From assembly GCA_022829145.1 (NCBI GenBank), contig CM040746.1, positions 30,524,212-30,588,211 of the forward strand: a DNA stretch of 64,000 nt, read 5' to 3'. This document shows positions 1-12,600 of this stretch, in pieces. The position numbers and the translations under genes were made by a program. A model generated the notes under the pieces. The model did not search any database. It saw nothing but the letters and a program-made list of their open reading frames with translations, and had not been told where the DNA came from. Position 1 is the first letter of the stretch; each line of letters starts with the position of its first letter. Origin of the DNA: Albula goreensis (taxonomy: Eukaryota; Chordata; Actinopteri; Albuliformes; Albulidae).

Positions 1-530
1 AGCATTGACAAATTTTGAAGGAAAAAAATAAATTGTATCAGACTAATACTCCATGCAACAGTCACTTGTGTAGAAGTTTTGTGACTTCTTGAGAGCAGCC
101 AATTTATACTGTCCATATGTGGATCTAGGTGTACAATGTAACGGTCCAGAGTGGATGGGGTAGTAAGTAAGGAGAACAGAAAGTCAGATTGATTTTGAAA
201 TCAAAGAAAGTAATGACAGTTACATTCTTACATTATGGTTTCAGTCTGTGTTTTTTTAACCATAGGCTTTTTTACATGATGACACTAAAGATACCAGTAG
301 GATCTTCTGACCTTGAAGGTGGACTTCTAGGTTGAAACTGCCCTTTTGATTTGAATACAGGCAAAGTCATTTTCTCTGCTGCTCAAGTTACCTTTGCAAC
401 ACTTTGCTATGGAGAATATAATCAGACATTTCCAATCACAATGCTACTGTACATGGCATTTATTGACTATTAAACTGGGCTGAATAACTGTCACTATGAA
501 CTATGAACACTATCAAAACCATGCTCTCAC
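1..530 (-). other. col4a6 intron 3' of E40
   Basis: AT-rich non-coding sequence with no collagen-like frame and no recognisable repeat. It begins the intron that leads to the NC1-side exons. Confidence 0.7.
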
Positions 531-680
531 CTTGACGGCCAGGAGTTCCAGGCTGACCAGGGGCCCCAGTGGTTCCAGCGTACCCTGGAGATCCTTGAAC
601 ACCCAAATCTCCCAGAGGCATGGGTGGCATTGCTGGGGGTGGGACTACCACTCCAGGGAGTCCCTTGCTGCCGGGAATGC
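531..680 (-). CDS. col4a6: col4a6 exon E40: last exon in window, proline-rich interruption
   Basis: A 150-nt phase 1/1 exon runs [10 protein letters not shown], then [17 protein letters not shown], then Gly-X-Y to PGRQG. Human has GDPGQTPTAEAVQVPPGPLGLPG near the end of its collagenous domain. The remaining collagenous residues and the NC1 domain must be encoded beyond base 1. Acceptor GTCACAG, donor CAAG|GTGAGA. Confidence 0.92.
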
Positions 681-3600
681 CTGTGACATGGACAGAGAAG
701 AGTGTAAGGCCCGTTTTGAATAATCCAGACATTTTTCAACTCTGTATCATACCATGTAGTTTGAAAATGCTGCTACATATTTATTCAAGTCTAAAAATTG
801 ATGGGTCAGTTGAGAGTATGAGTATTCTTGTCATGTAAGTCAATTTTCAGGCTTTGTCCTCAAACAATTTCTGGGCCAAAAAAAACATCCTATGGCTGGG
901 GTGAATCTCACAAAGTGTCTGAGTTTTAATGTCTATATTTTGAATTGAGGAATTTACCTGGCTCATATTTTTCTCCTCTTTTTTACATAATCTACACATA
1001 CATACATAATAATCTTTGTTAGACCAGATCTCATACCTCTGAGTCCCTTTGGTCCTGCACCCCCATAGAATCCAGGGTCTCCTTGGAAACCGGGTTGTCC
1101 TGGCGTCCCACTGAACCCAGTTTCTCCCCTTTCACCTTTAATGTAGATGAAGACAATCAATCAATCAAACAACCAACCAACCAATCGCTCAGCCTGTCTG
1201 TCTGCCTGACTGCATACCTGCCTACGTACTAATCTATTTTGACAAAACAGTTGATAGTCTGTTTTACAGACAGTTAAAGGCAATAAAATATGACCTGAAG
1301 GGCTTCAAATGATACATATACTTTCCAGTAACCTGTAATATCAATAAGCCCTTTCATCACCTTTGAATCCTGGGCTACCAGGCTGTCCTGGGCCTCCAGG
1401 TGATCCAGGGTCTCCACGTAAACCAGGTATGCCAGGGAAGCCAGGAAGTCCAGAGTCACCTCTGTCACCCTGGGCAGTGCCCGGACCAGGAGGACCCGGG
1501 GGACCAGGGGGGCCTGAGAAACCTGTCCAAGCACACATGGATTGTACATGAGACCCAGAGGGACAGCAGGAAAGCTCAATTTCACAATTAACAAAGAATA
1601 AATACCAATAAAAGCTGAAAAAACATAAAAGACCCCAGTCTCAATGGATGTGCAAGAAGGAGACAACGAGTTGTTGAATTATCGATCAAATAGTTTTACT
1701 GTGTCATGGACACATCCATATGTTTATGCAGGTGTTTAGTGAAAAAATAACTATGCAAAATCAGGAAGCAGTGGCCACACACTTGCTATTCTCACAAATC
1801 ACATGAATAATTTCTTCTGTGAGCAGTGCAAACCTTGTTCTCCATCCAGTCCAGGAAGACCAGGGTCTCCAGGAGGACCCAAGATGTTCGAGGAGGAAAT
1901 CGCCCCTTGGGGGCCAGGTGGACCAGGGAAACCTGCCACACCAGGGGCACCTGTGAAGAATATTATTATCACCATTATTATCAATAATAATGACTACATC
2001 GTGTTTAAACAGATTCTGTTATCAACAGACGTAACTATTTTACATAAGATTGTGGCAATCACATCATCTTTTGCCTTGTAAATAGCAGTGCACAAGACAT
2101 TGGCATACATCTTCTACACCCTCACAAATTAAGCCTTCACTTTTCCGTATTTCAACATTTTCTGGCTCCTTATTTCCCGCTACCAACTTTCATTTGCTCC
2201 ACAGTAGATCCAAACATCAGTACCCAAAGAGCAGTTCAGTCTGAGGAACTACTGCAATCTGCTAAACATGTCCTCCATGGTTAACTTCTACATTATTCCA
2301 AGCTGCTGTCATTCTTTCCAGCTATACCCCTCTCACCTGGATTTCCTTTGATTCCTTTGGCTCCGGGGATGCCTGGACCTCCAGAAAAAGAAGAGCCTCT
2401 CTCCCCCTTCAGCCCAGGAATTCCTGGTGATCCAGGGCGACCTCCTTCAATTTGACCTGGGGAAAACAAGGGTGGAGTCAAAGTTGAATCCAAGTGGGCT
2501 TCTATCAGGCCTATCATAATGAAAGCCTTCAGTGTATAAGGCCAAGCAATGGAACATATGTGCTGAGCATTTGTCTCCCAAGCTTTTTCCTGTTGAAACT
2601 TTAGAAAACAGAGAAGCAGTGAGGAAGCAGAGAGACACTAACCGGGAGTTCCAGGAAGACCTTTAGGTCCTCCAAGTCCATTTAGACCATCAAGCCCCGG
2701 GAACCTGGCAAACCTACAGAGGAAGACAGTCAAATCAGCACTGCCCAATTCAGTTTTCAAAAGCATCAAGAACAATGAAGGGCATATGTGTCAATGACTA
2801 TTAGCCTTGACAGAAACACTGAAAATTGTTGAAAGCCATACTGTCACACTGTCCAATGTCATACAGAACTATTTGTATATAATTTGTCTAATTTTCCCCA
2901 TCTGTAGGGTTTGCATATTCCAATGGTTTCATATTGTTTCAATGTACCTGGGAATACAGTAGAACAAAACACTAAAATGATTTTAAAAAGCACTAAAATG
3001 ACTGACCTTTCTGGCCAGAGGTGCCCGGAACTCCAGGTAAACCAGGCGAACCTTCCAATCCTCTTGGCCCTTGGAAACCTCCCAGACCCCTAGTGCCAGG
3101 GAACCCTGGGGCACCTGTGGACAACAACATTACCAAAAACATCAGCAACAAGCATGGAGAACACTTATCCATGGGCAATGTACACTAAATTACATCAAAT
3201 CCTAAGGATAATTCAAAGCTCTTTTATCAAAGTTGTTCAGGGTCTTTCCATAACATACCTGAGGGCATGGTTTCCAAGAAATATCTCAGTGAAAATAGTG
3301 ACAAAATTATTTTGAACAGTATTTATCAAACTACTGTTGGTTTTTGTGATAATTTTGCACATTTGAAATGTTCTTGCCTAACCATCTTGCATTAGTGAGA
3401 ATAAGATGATTCATACATTTTCAGAGTGTCTGCTGGCATTACCACTAAAGTGTTTATCAGTACCCTTTCTCATGTTTATTATCATGATTATTTTTCCATC
3501 CTAAAGATGCTGACAAATGACAAATGTATGCTGCAACATTTTGTTTCATGGCAGTTAAAATCATTTAACTTTACTGACTGTTTCTCATCCTAAGTGATAT

Positions 3601-6600
3601 ATAGCATATCTTACCTGACTGTCCGGGACGGCCTGGATCTCCAGGGAGGCCCTTCAATCCACTGAATCCAGGGTTTCCAGGGATACCAGAGTCTCCCACA
3701 AAGCCTGTGTTACCTCTTGCCCCTGCATGGCACCATGAAGATATTGACAGTTGGGTGCAAATGCAGTTGGAAGCAGTATGTGTTACTAATGACCTATTAA
3801 TATTAAAACGTGGTTTAAACTGCTATGCACTTGCAGTCAACACACCCCAAAATAAACATGAATGTTGCCATGTGACACTCACCAGGAAATCCAGGATCCC
3901 CAGTTAGACCTTTGGGGCCAGGGACTCCAGGTACGCCATAGGAGTCACCGCGCTCACCTGGTGAGAGACATAGCGACAACAGTGTGACACTGCTAGAAAC
4001 CACAAGCGCATCCCAATACTTGGAAAATGTATTCATCTTTCCTCCTTTACCATTGCCCTGCCTCAGAAACTGATATTTATGCCCTCCCTCCCAGTACTGG
4101 AGGCTCAACAGACCAACAGAGGCTCACCTTTTCCACCAGGCTGACCTGGGCCTCCAGGGTATCCTGGTGAACCAGGTCCACCATCAACACCCTATAAGAC
4201 AACCGACACAAATTACACGAAAGCAGGGACAGCTAAAAGATCATAATTCTGTACGAACCAGCCATAGCTCCAATGCTTTCAGTTACAGCTGCATTTAAAA
4301 TGTAAAAAAGGAGTGCACTCATTTCACTGCATGACTGTGGATAGCAGGTGTGATTAAGTGAATATGTTCACCTTTGACCACCTCCTTTTACACCCATGCA
4401 TCTATGTCCATGTATCCTCAGTTCTAGGGGTCTCAATGTGTGGAGATTTATTACAATGCCCGCATGTTCAATATGTAGAAGAGTGACTGTCTGTGTGCAC
4501 CTCTACCATAAATTTGAGTTTGTGTTTACCCTCGGCCCTGGCATGCCAGGGAAGCCTATAATTCCTGGAGAACCCTTGGGTCCAGGGAAACCAGGTAATG
4601 CAGAGGCGCCAGGAAGTCCAGGAACTCCAGGCAGACCTTTTTCCTGGCCGAGAAAACCAGGTAGACCCGGCAGACCTTGACGACCTGGTCCCCCGGGAAT
4701 TCCTCTATCTCCTGCAAACGCAGAAGTTGAAATAAACATGGATACAATATTTTCATTAAAGACATTATTGTGGGCTGAAATCCACCTAACTGCCAAGACT
4801 AACCCTCAATAAAGATTCTGTAGTGTAAACATGATTTAACTGGACTGAGTGAAGACAAGTGGACAACCTTTCCAGGGTACTTCTTCTCTGTCAGCACTAA
4901 ACATGAATTATTAGTAGTATGTTGTTCTTATGATTATGGCTCCATTGGTAATGTACATGGTATGACCCTTGCCCTGTTCCCAATTCAGATACTTAAGTCA
5001 GTTGCTGGTCTGTAAGTGGTGCTGTACCTCTTGGTCCAGGGAATCCAGAGAGTCCGCTTGGCCCACTGTCTCCTCTTTCCCCTTTTACCAGCAGGCTGGC
5101 TCTGGGTGGGGGGGATGGCAGTCCTGGTAAACCAGGGCTCCCACGATCCCCTGAAACACAGAGGTGTGTCTGAGATCACACTGTCCACCGCTGACAGAGG
5201 GGCCTACCCACTCTTTTTAGTCTATATTACAGTAGAGTCAGATATTACAGTTACATTAATCTGGAGCTTCAGGTGAGGAATTAAGCATTAAGATGCACAA
5301 ATACACACAAACACACACACCATGTTTTATTCCATATTCTTGTGTCTTATATGGACAAGCTAATTCCAAAGATAAGTCTTGGAAATTGTTCATTAAATTC
5401 TGTCTTTTTCACTGACTGTGGTCATGGAAATCATGAAAAAACTTCTGTTCATTCACAAATCAAACTTGAAGATCTGGAACATCTTTTTTTGTGTGAAACA
5501 CCATATATAGTCAAGGAGCATTATGCCAAGATGTTCAAGCAATAAAAATGGACATCTATTTTTATCTTTTCATTTAGTATATGTACTACTTTCCAAATTT
5601 AATACAAAATAGATTACAATTACTGAACTGGATTATTAGGACATCCTGTTCATATTTCAATTACAATCATAAATACAGCTCTGCATGCAAAGTTGCTGTG
5701 AGTCTGGACATACCTTTTAGACCCTTTCCACCATATGGTCCAGGTAAGCCTTCCCGTCCTGGGAATCCTGGGATACCTTTTGGACCAGGTAAACCTGGGC
5801 CACCTGAGGCTCCAGGAAATCCTGGGAATCCTAACATGCCAGGGAACCCCCTCTCACCTGAAGAGCAAATACAAACTCTTGAATACTTAGACAGAGATAG
5901 AGGGACATATATATTCAAAGAGCAATGCTTCAGAAACAGATTGAAAAAGACAAACACTTACAGACAGAGGCTGACAAAAAGAGACAGACAATACAGCTTT
6001 AACTAACATATATTAACATATAATGTTCATCAGGAAGCTTTAGATGGATAAGTGGATTGAAATATGCAATCTACCCTTCCTTCCTGGAACTCCTGGGAGG
6101 CCTTCTTTTGACCCTAATCCTGGTGGCCCCTGACGACCCTTGAGTCCTGGCTGGCCAGAGATCCCTGGGTCTCCAGGCAAGCCTTTCATCCCTGCAGGCC
6201 CTGGGGGTCCTGGTTCCCCTGTAGATCCCTTAAGGCCTGGGAAACCTGCAGACAATAGCAGAAAGTGGTCAACCACAAGCCACACTGTTCTTCTGAGGAG
6301 GAGCAGGAGAATAAGGCTATGCCCATTTCCTGGAGGACTTCGGCCTCCCTACTATAACCCCACAAGGGGGCTTAGCTTCATGATCTGAGGTTCCTTCTCA
6401 CTGGTCACTACACAAAACCAACGTCCTGCTGCTCTGTCTGGCTGGTCTGCAGCACACAATTTCTTTCCTTGTTTCAAATCCTTAAACTGGAAAATGTTTG
6501 AATATATTCTGACCAACAGGGAAAATAAATGTTCTTTTAAATTAATACTATTAAACCCTCTGTGTCCAGGTGTCCCCTCTGTACACATGCAGAACACAAT

Positions 6601-9600
6601 GAAGGATTAGGTGTCCTGAAATTGGAACCACACAAGAACTTAGGGATGAAACTTACTGGCAGTAGCAGTGTGAATGAAAATGGAACCATAAAACAGCCAT
6701 ATGAGCACATACAAATGGGGTGATGTACCAAAACCACAGGTAATGAAACATAAAACAAAGAAGGACCATGTTTTAATGATGAATTGGGAGGGTTAGGAAT
6801 TTCTTGTCCAATCCAATACATAATTCATGGATAAACTAATTCATGTAAATTAACTGAAATTATTTTTATTAGCGGCTGTAATGACATTCGGTTAGTAAGG
6901 CAACTCTGTCTAGTACGTAGTACTGAAAATTCTGCAGATTTTTATTAATTAAAATAAGCACATTTGTAAGACTTATTCCTTGGGTGTAATGCTATACACA
7001 AAAGTTGAAAGAGCTGGAAATGAACTAATCTTAAAATTGTCAATTGTTGAATGGGAATTAATTTTGCTGACCCACTTCATGCAGTAGCAACAGAAGAGGA
7101 ATAGTTTCCCATAGTAACTATCTGACACCCATATTCATACAATATTCGATAAAGAGGGTCTTCTATCTTGTTACCATACTTACTGTTTAGTATGTTTCAA
7201 TTCTTTGTCTGGGGAATTTCACCTTCTATTGAATAACATTCTTCTAGCTTGTCTTCTTAAAATTCTAAACAGGAACTACACTAAAGCACAGTACCAGGCT
7301 GCCTCTGCTAGAGAGCGCATGAGATGATGCTACAAAGGTTTAGGGTTCAGTATGCTAAAATGCTATATTCATATTCCATTTCTAATGGTTATCTAGGTGG
7401 TAGTTTGGATTATTAATGTCACACAAGCATAGCAGGGGTTATAGCAGTTGAAACACCAGGCCGGTTTGCTGGACTAAGATTAGTAAATGGTTCAGTACTT
7501 AACCACTGCTAACCACATGAAGAAAACTGGATTAGTGTAAGTCAACCCAAGGAAACCATTGGGTCTCATACACTCATTCTCAGTGATTCTTCCTAACACA
7601 AACACTTACACAACACTACACTCACTCAGATACATACACACATGGACAACCAGGACAAAATAGATATTTAGACTTATAAACATGTATCTGTAAAAAAATA
7701 ATGTATAGAGATGCAAACCTAATATATATACAAACACACACACACACGCACACACACAAACACACATACACACAAACACACACACACCTTGGTACTCTCC
7801 AAGGGTATCAATAGGGTCATGCCTATTACAGCCAAGAAGAGAAGGCCAAAGCTTATACAAATGAAATACCATTTTTTTAAAAAATGAAACACTGCATGGG
7901 GGCAGCAAATAACCCTTCACAAAGCAGTAACGCCAAATAAAAAAAATGTGGATAACAAAGGAGTACATCTCTAATCTTCGTTCCCTTCCCCTGAATAGAT
8001 CAGGAGAGAGCAAACTGGACAGGCATATATTGGCATTCAGGTCTTGGCATGGTACAGGACACGCCCAAATTCATTCAGCGCCTGGTTTTGTTAGAAGAGG
8101 AGGCCACTGTGAGGGGTTAAGTCTATTCTGAGGGGGTAGGCCAGACTGCAGGACCATGGAGAGGCAGCAGGGCCTACTTGGTTGACTTTGTTTCAACGCT
8201 ACAGGGCCAGCAGCAGCAGAAGCAGTTCTCACCTTGACAGCCTAGGGAGTGACCCCACACCAAGAACAGAGTGTGACACCAGAAATGGAGGGATGGGAGG
8301 ATGGTGATGGTGGTGGTGGAGAGGAATGAAAAGAGACCCATGGTGAGGAAGGTAAATAAAAAAACAGCCAAAATGGAGACTTTCAAGGAGAAATGCAGCC
8401 TTAATGAGAGAGGTGCCTGGGAATCACAGAACACAGGCAGGGAAACTGTTCCGTTTTCTTTGGAGGGAAGGAGCACAATTGGGTAGGGCAAACACAGAGG
8501 GGACAGCAGCTTCTCCTTCATCATTCTGAAAACTTGTATTTCTGAAAAAAGTGTATTTGTGGTAGTTTGTCCCTGAGGAAAATGAAGGTTTTTTTCTCAA
8601 CTCAGATTTTGAAATTTCATGAATGTCATTTTCATGAACTTTAAACACTAGGGTTACTAACATAGAGCTAACTCTGAATGATCGTGATATCCACTTACAG
8701 AAGCTAAAGTGGAACTAGGCAGCTCATTTATTTGCATGGCTACACCATTACCAATTTGGCTCTGCTAAATGGACATTTTAGATTCTCTCTTCATACTATT
8801 TTGATATGCCTGCAATGAACCATGAACTGCAGTTAGGTCCCACTTCCAGATTCTGAGGATTTCCACAATGCAGGTGACAATCAGGTCATTATATATTGGG
8901 GCCTCTGTAGTGTATCTGTGGTGAGAAATATTCACCATAATAACACCATGAGTGAGATCTTGATAGTAAAGTCACCCTATAATCAACAGAAAACAGCAAA
9001 CGGGTGCCATTTTTGCACAGCAGGACCAGGAAGATGAAACTGTTCATCTTCATTATCTAATTTGAGCCAATCATCATTTTTGTTATCATTTCCATCATTG
9101 TTATGTATGCTCATTAGTATTATCACCAACATTTTCTATTCTTTTCACTGACACAACTATTCACTGGTATATACCACAGCAAAGTGCTGCAAGAACCAGA
9201 AAGAAGTTAAAAATACTTATACAATAACTATATCATGGGTTTGGCGAGCCTGATGCATTGGTAATGTGTGGATTAGCCAGTGATCCTCAATTCAAACTCA
9301 AACCACAGCCCTACTGAGACTGTTTGTTGTATCTCATTAGACTGGGTCGCTGTGTCGCACTGTAGTACGCTGCTGTCCATCCTCTCCCTCACCTGGAGCT
9401 CCAACAAATCCTTTGCCCCCAGCAGGTCCTACTGGCCCCCGGATTCCTCCGAGTCCACCGTCACCTGGTGGTCCGGGTTGGCCAGGGATACCGGGAAACC
9501 CACTTTCACCACGCTCACCCTTTGTCCCGGGTACCCCCGAACGGCCGTCAAAACCTGTGGCAGGAAGGGGGGAGTTTGATTAGTGGAATTTGACGAACAG

Positions 9601-12600
9601 CATGGAATGGGGTCCTGGGTTAGGATGCAGGCTAAGACACTGTGCTGCTAATACTAACGCATGGTCCATGGATGGCTCAACATATCATAGGCAATACTTC
9701 AGTACTCTATTTTGATCACTTAAGAAAAATGTCAAATGTATATCTAAGAATTTGAAAGAACAAGTCTCCTTTGCATTCCTAGCCTAACAATCAAACCTCT
9801 CCAAGATGATGACATGAAATGTGGTAATACTAATGAGGATCACTGAAGAAATTAAATGTGACAGGACACACCTGATGGTCCTGGCAGTCCAGAAGCTCCT
9901 GGCTGTCCCTTGTTCCCCGGTTCTCCAGGAAGCCCTGGCAGACCTGGGGCACCAGGAGAGGCGCCCAGCACATCCCCTGGCTTTCCTTTCTCCCCAGGGA
10001 GACCTGGCAGACCGCTTTTCCCCAGAGCCCCAGGAAAACCATCGATCGAGAGACCTGGGGCTCCAGGGTCACCCCTAGGACCTGGGAACCCTGAAAAGCA
10101 AGGCCAAAATTAAAAGTGAGAACAGGACAAAGACTCCACTGGGAGGAAGAGTTCTAATTCAGTTATGGCTTCTGGAATGACAGACTGTCTGTGTTACTTC
10201 CAGCTCCTCTGTGGCAGCAGAGATGGGGAGTTGGAGCAGAACTTACCCTGCGGTCCTGGCAGCCCTCCAATGCCTGGGCCTCCCCTCTCACCCTTCAAGC
10301 CATCGAACCCACGTCTCCCCACATCCCCAGGGAAACCAGGCTGGCCTTTTGAACCTGTAACCAAACCGCATCATAGTTTATGAACCACTCTTTCATGACT
10401 ATGTATTTTTTCCTACACCCTGACGCAATACTGATTTCATAGTCAAAATGTATGAACTAGTAAATTTCAATCAACTCTCATTGTTTGTCAAAAAGGGAAA
10501 ATACATTATACAGTGTTGTATTGCAGGAACTGAACTGACTCTGCAACTCACATTGAACTGTTAAGAGGAGCATAATTTTGTAAAAGGGCATCTCGTAAAA
10601 GGGCAATGCTAAACATACTAAGCATTTACTTGGCATTATGCTTGATTCCACATCAAATGATACTGAAAACAAACTAAATAAATTATTTAATTCTGAGAAA
10701 TGACAACAGCTTTCCTATATACTGATTACTTAAAATAACACAAAAAATTAAGCTACATTTTTTTGACTGGCTCCCTTCTGTTGCCAACTTACCATGAACT
10801 CTGTATTATCATAAGTAGCTCAGCTGGAAGAACAGGTAACTAGAGGCAGGAAGGTCCATGTTGTTTTATCATGTGAAATGCTTAATGTACAGTATTAGCT
10901 AATGAAGCCTTCTGAGGATCTGTATAATAAATTGGTGAAGCTCAGGCAGAAAGGCACAGAATTCTGGGAATGTACCTGGACTACCCGGGAATCCAGATGA
11001 GCCTGGGTCACCATCTTCACCCGTGATCCGACAGGGCAGAGTCGTCCCTGCCAACACCACACCAGTGTTAACACAGTCTGAGGGGTGACAGCCCAGTCCC
11101 TGGCTCATTCATACGCACTGGGCTCTGCCTAGTTCATTAATTCTTCAAAGCCTCTTACATTGTGACATAAATACATTTTGCTTAACTGAACGTTCAAATA
11201 AATTCTGTTGTAGTTGATTGAATTATTTTACAGTCATAAAACATGTAAGTTTTGAATAAACCATTTGAATATAAACGTAATGAATAAAAATTACACCAGA
11301 TTTATGGTTGTATATTTATCTTTAAAATAACTAAGTAAAGTTGATTATTTCTTTTCAATGTTAGCAGATATTTAGAGCGAGTGATTGGTTTATTCATGCT
11401 TGCAGTATAAACTGTTCAGAAACAGCAGTGCCTGTTACATCCTTTCTCCATCATCATCTTATACTTTCTGTCTCCCTCCTGCCTGACTACATCCTGATGA
11501 TCCTAAGCTAATCTCATATTTGACTTTTCTGCCCTCCCCCCAACCCTCACCCCCCCGCCAATGTCAAAGCTCCCAGCCCGCAGTGGTCACATGCACTGGG
11601 TTTGGCACTGATTGGGCGAACAGGGAAAGTGCTGGAAAGCCTTTTCCCACTGTCGGTTGACCGTGCAGTGTTTAACTCAGACACACAATGCAGTAACCAA
11701 AGTACCATAGTCCTGCCCACAGTTGGAAAGATTGCTGTCTGATTGGATCAAACACCTCAAGAGGGAAAAATGGGCGGAGTCTGAGTGCTTGTTTGAGGGG
11801 ATGTAATGGGGTGAGGGGGCGAATATTCTCATCTTGAGGTGTCTGATACAATGGGGGCCGCCTTTGCTCCAGCAGCCTTGGCTGCAGCTCTTGGAATCTC
11901 ACCTCCCTCTTCGAAAGAGGCCTCATTAACCCCAGCCTCCCCACAGCAACAGTCACCTGGTCAGACAACATGCACAGGAGGGCGAGAGAAACTTAGAGAT
12001 CGCAAGAAAGGCTATCATTCAAACAGGTCATTTTCCTGCCAATCATTATGCACAAGCTCACAGCTCAGAGAGTAGTATTTCAAAATGAAAATATAATCAG
12101 CAAAAAGGTTTAACCAGGCTCATTCAGTTAATGCAAAAGCAATTTTTGATATCTCCAGTAGTGCAAGTTCAAAGCAATTCCATTTCAGAGGAAGGGGGAG
12201 AAAGAGAGAGAGAAGGATGAGGGGCATTCTGTTTTTAATCACACCCCTATGGAATGAACTGGATGTGACACAGAAAGGCAAATGGTGAGTTGTCTATTTG
12301 TTGAGTAAAACCAATGAGGGAACAACAATTTAAAAAGTTGAGAAGGAGGGAACCAAATTACACACTGGGAAACTATATATTGTCAATGACTTATAACATC
12401 ATTGAATCTCCACTTTCATCAATCTCCCCTGTTGCCTGAAAATGGAATGACCCCGTGTTCATGATCATATTAATGAACAAAATGAATTGGTAAATAAGGT
12501 TAGCAAGGGCATATCTGTCATAGAAATGCAAACACACTCACACACATACCCACATGCCCACTCACGCTCACACACGTTCACACATACACACACACACACA

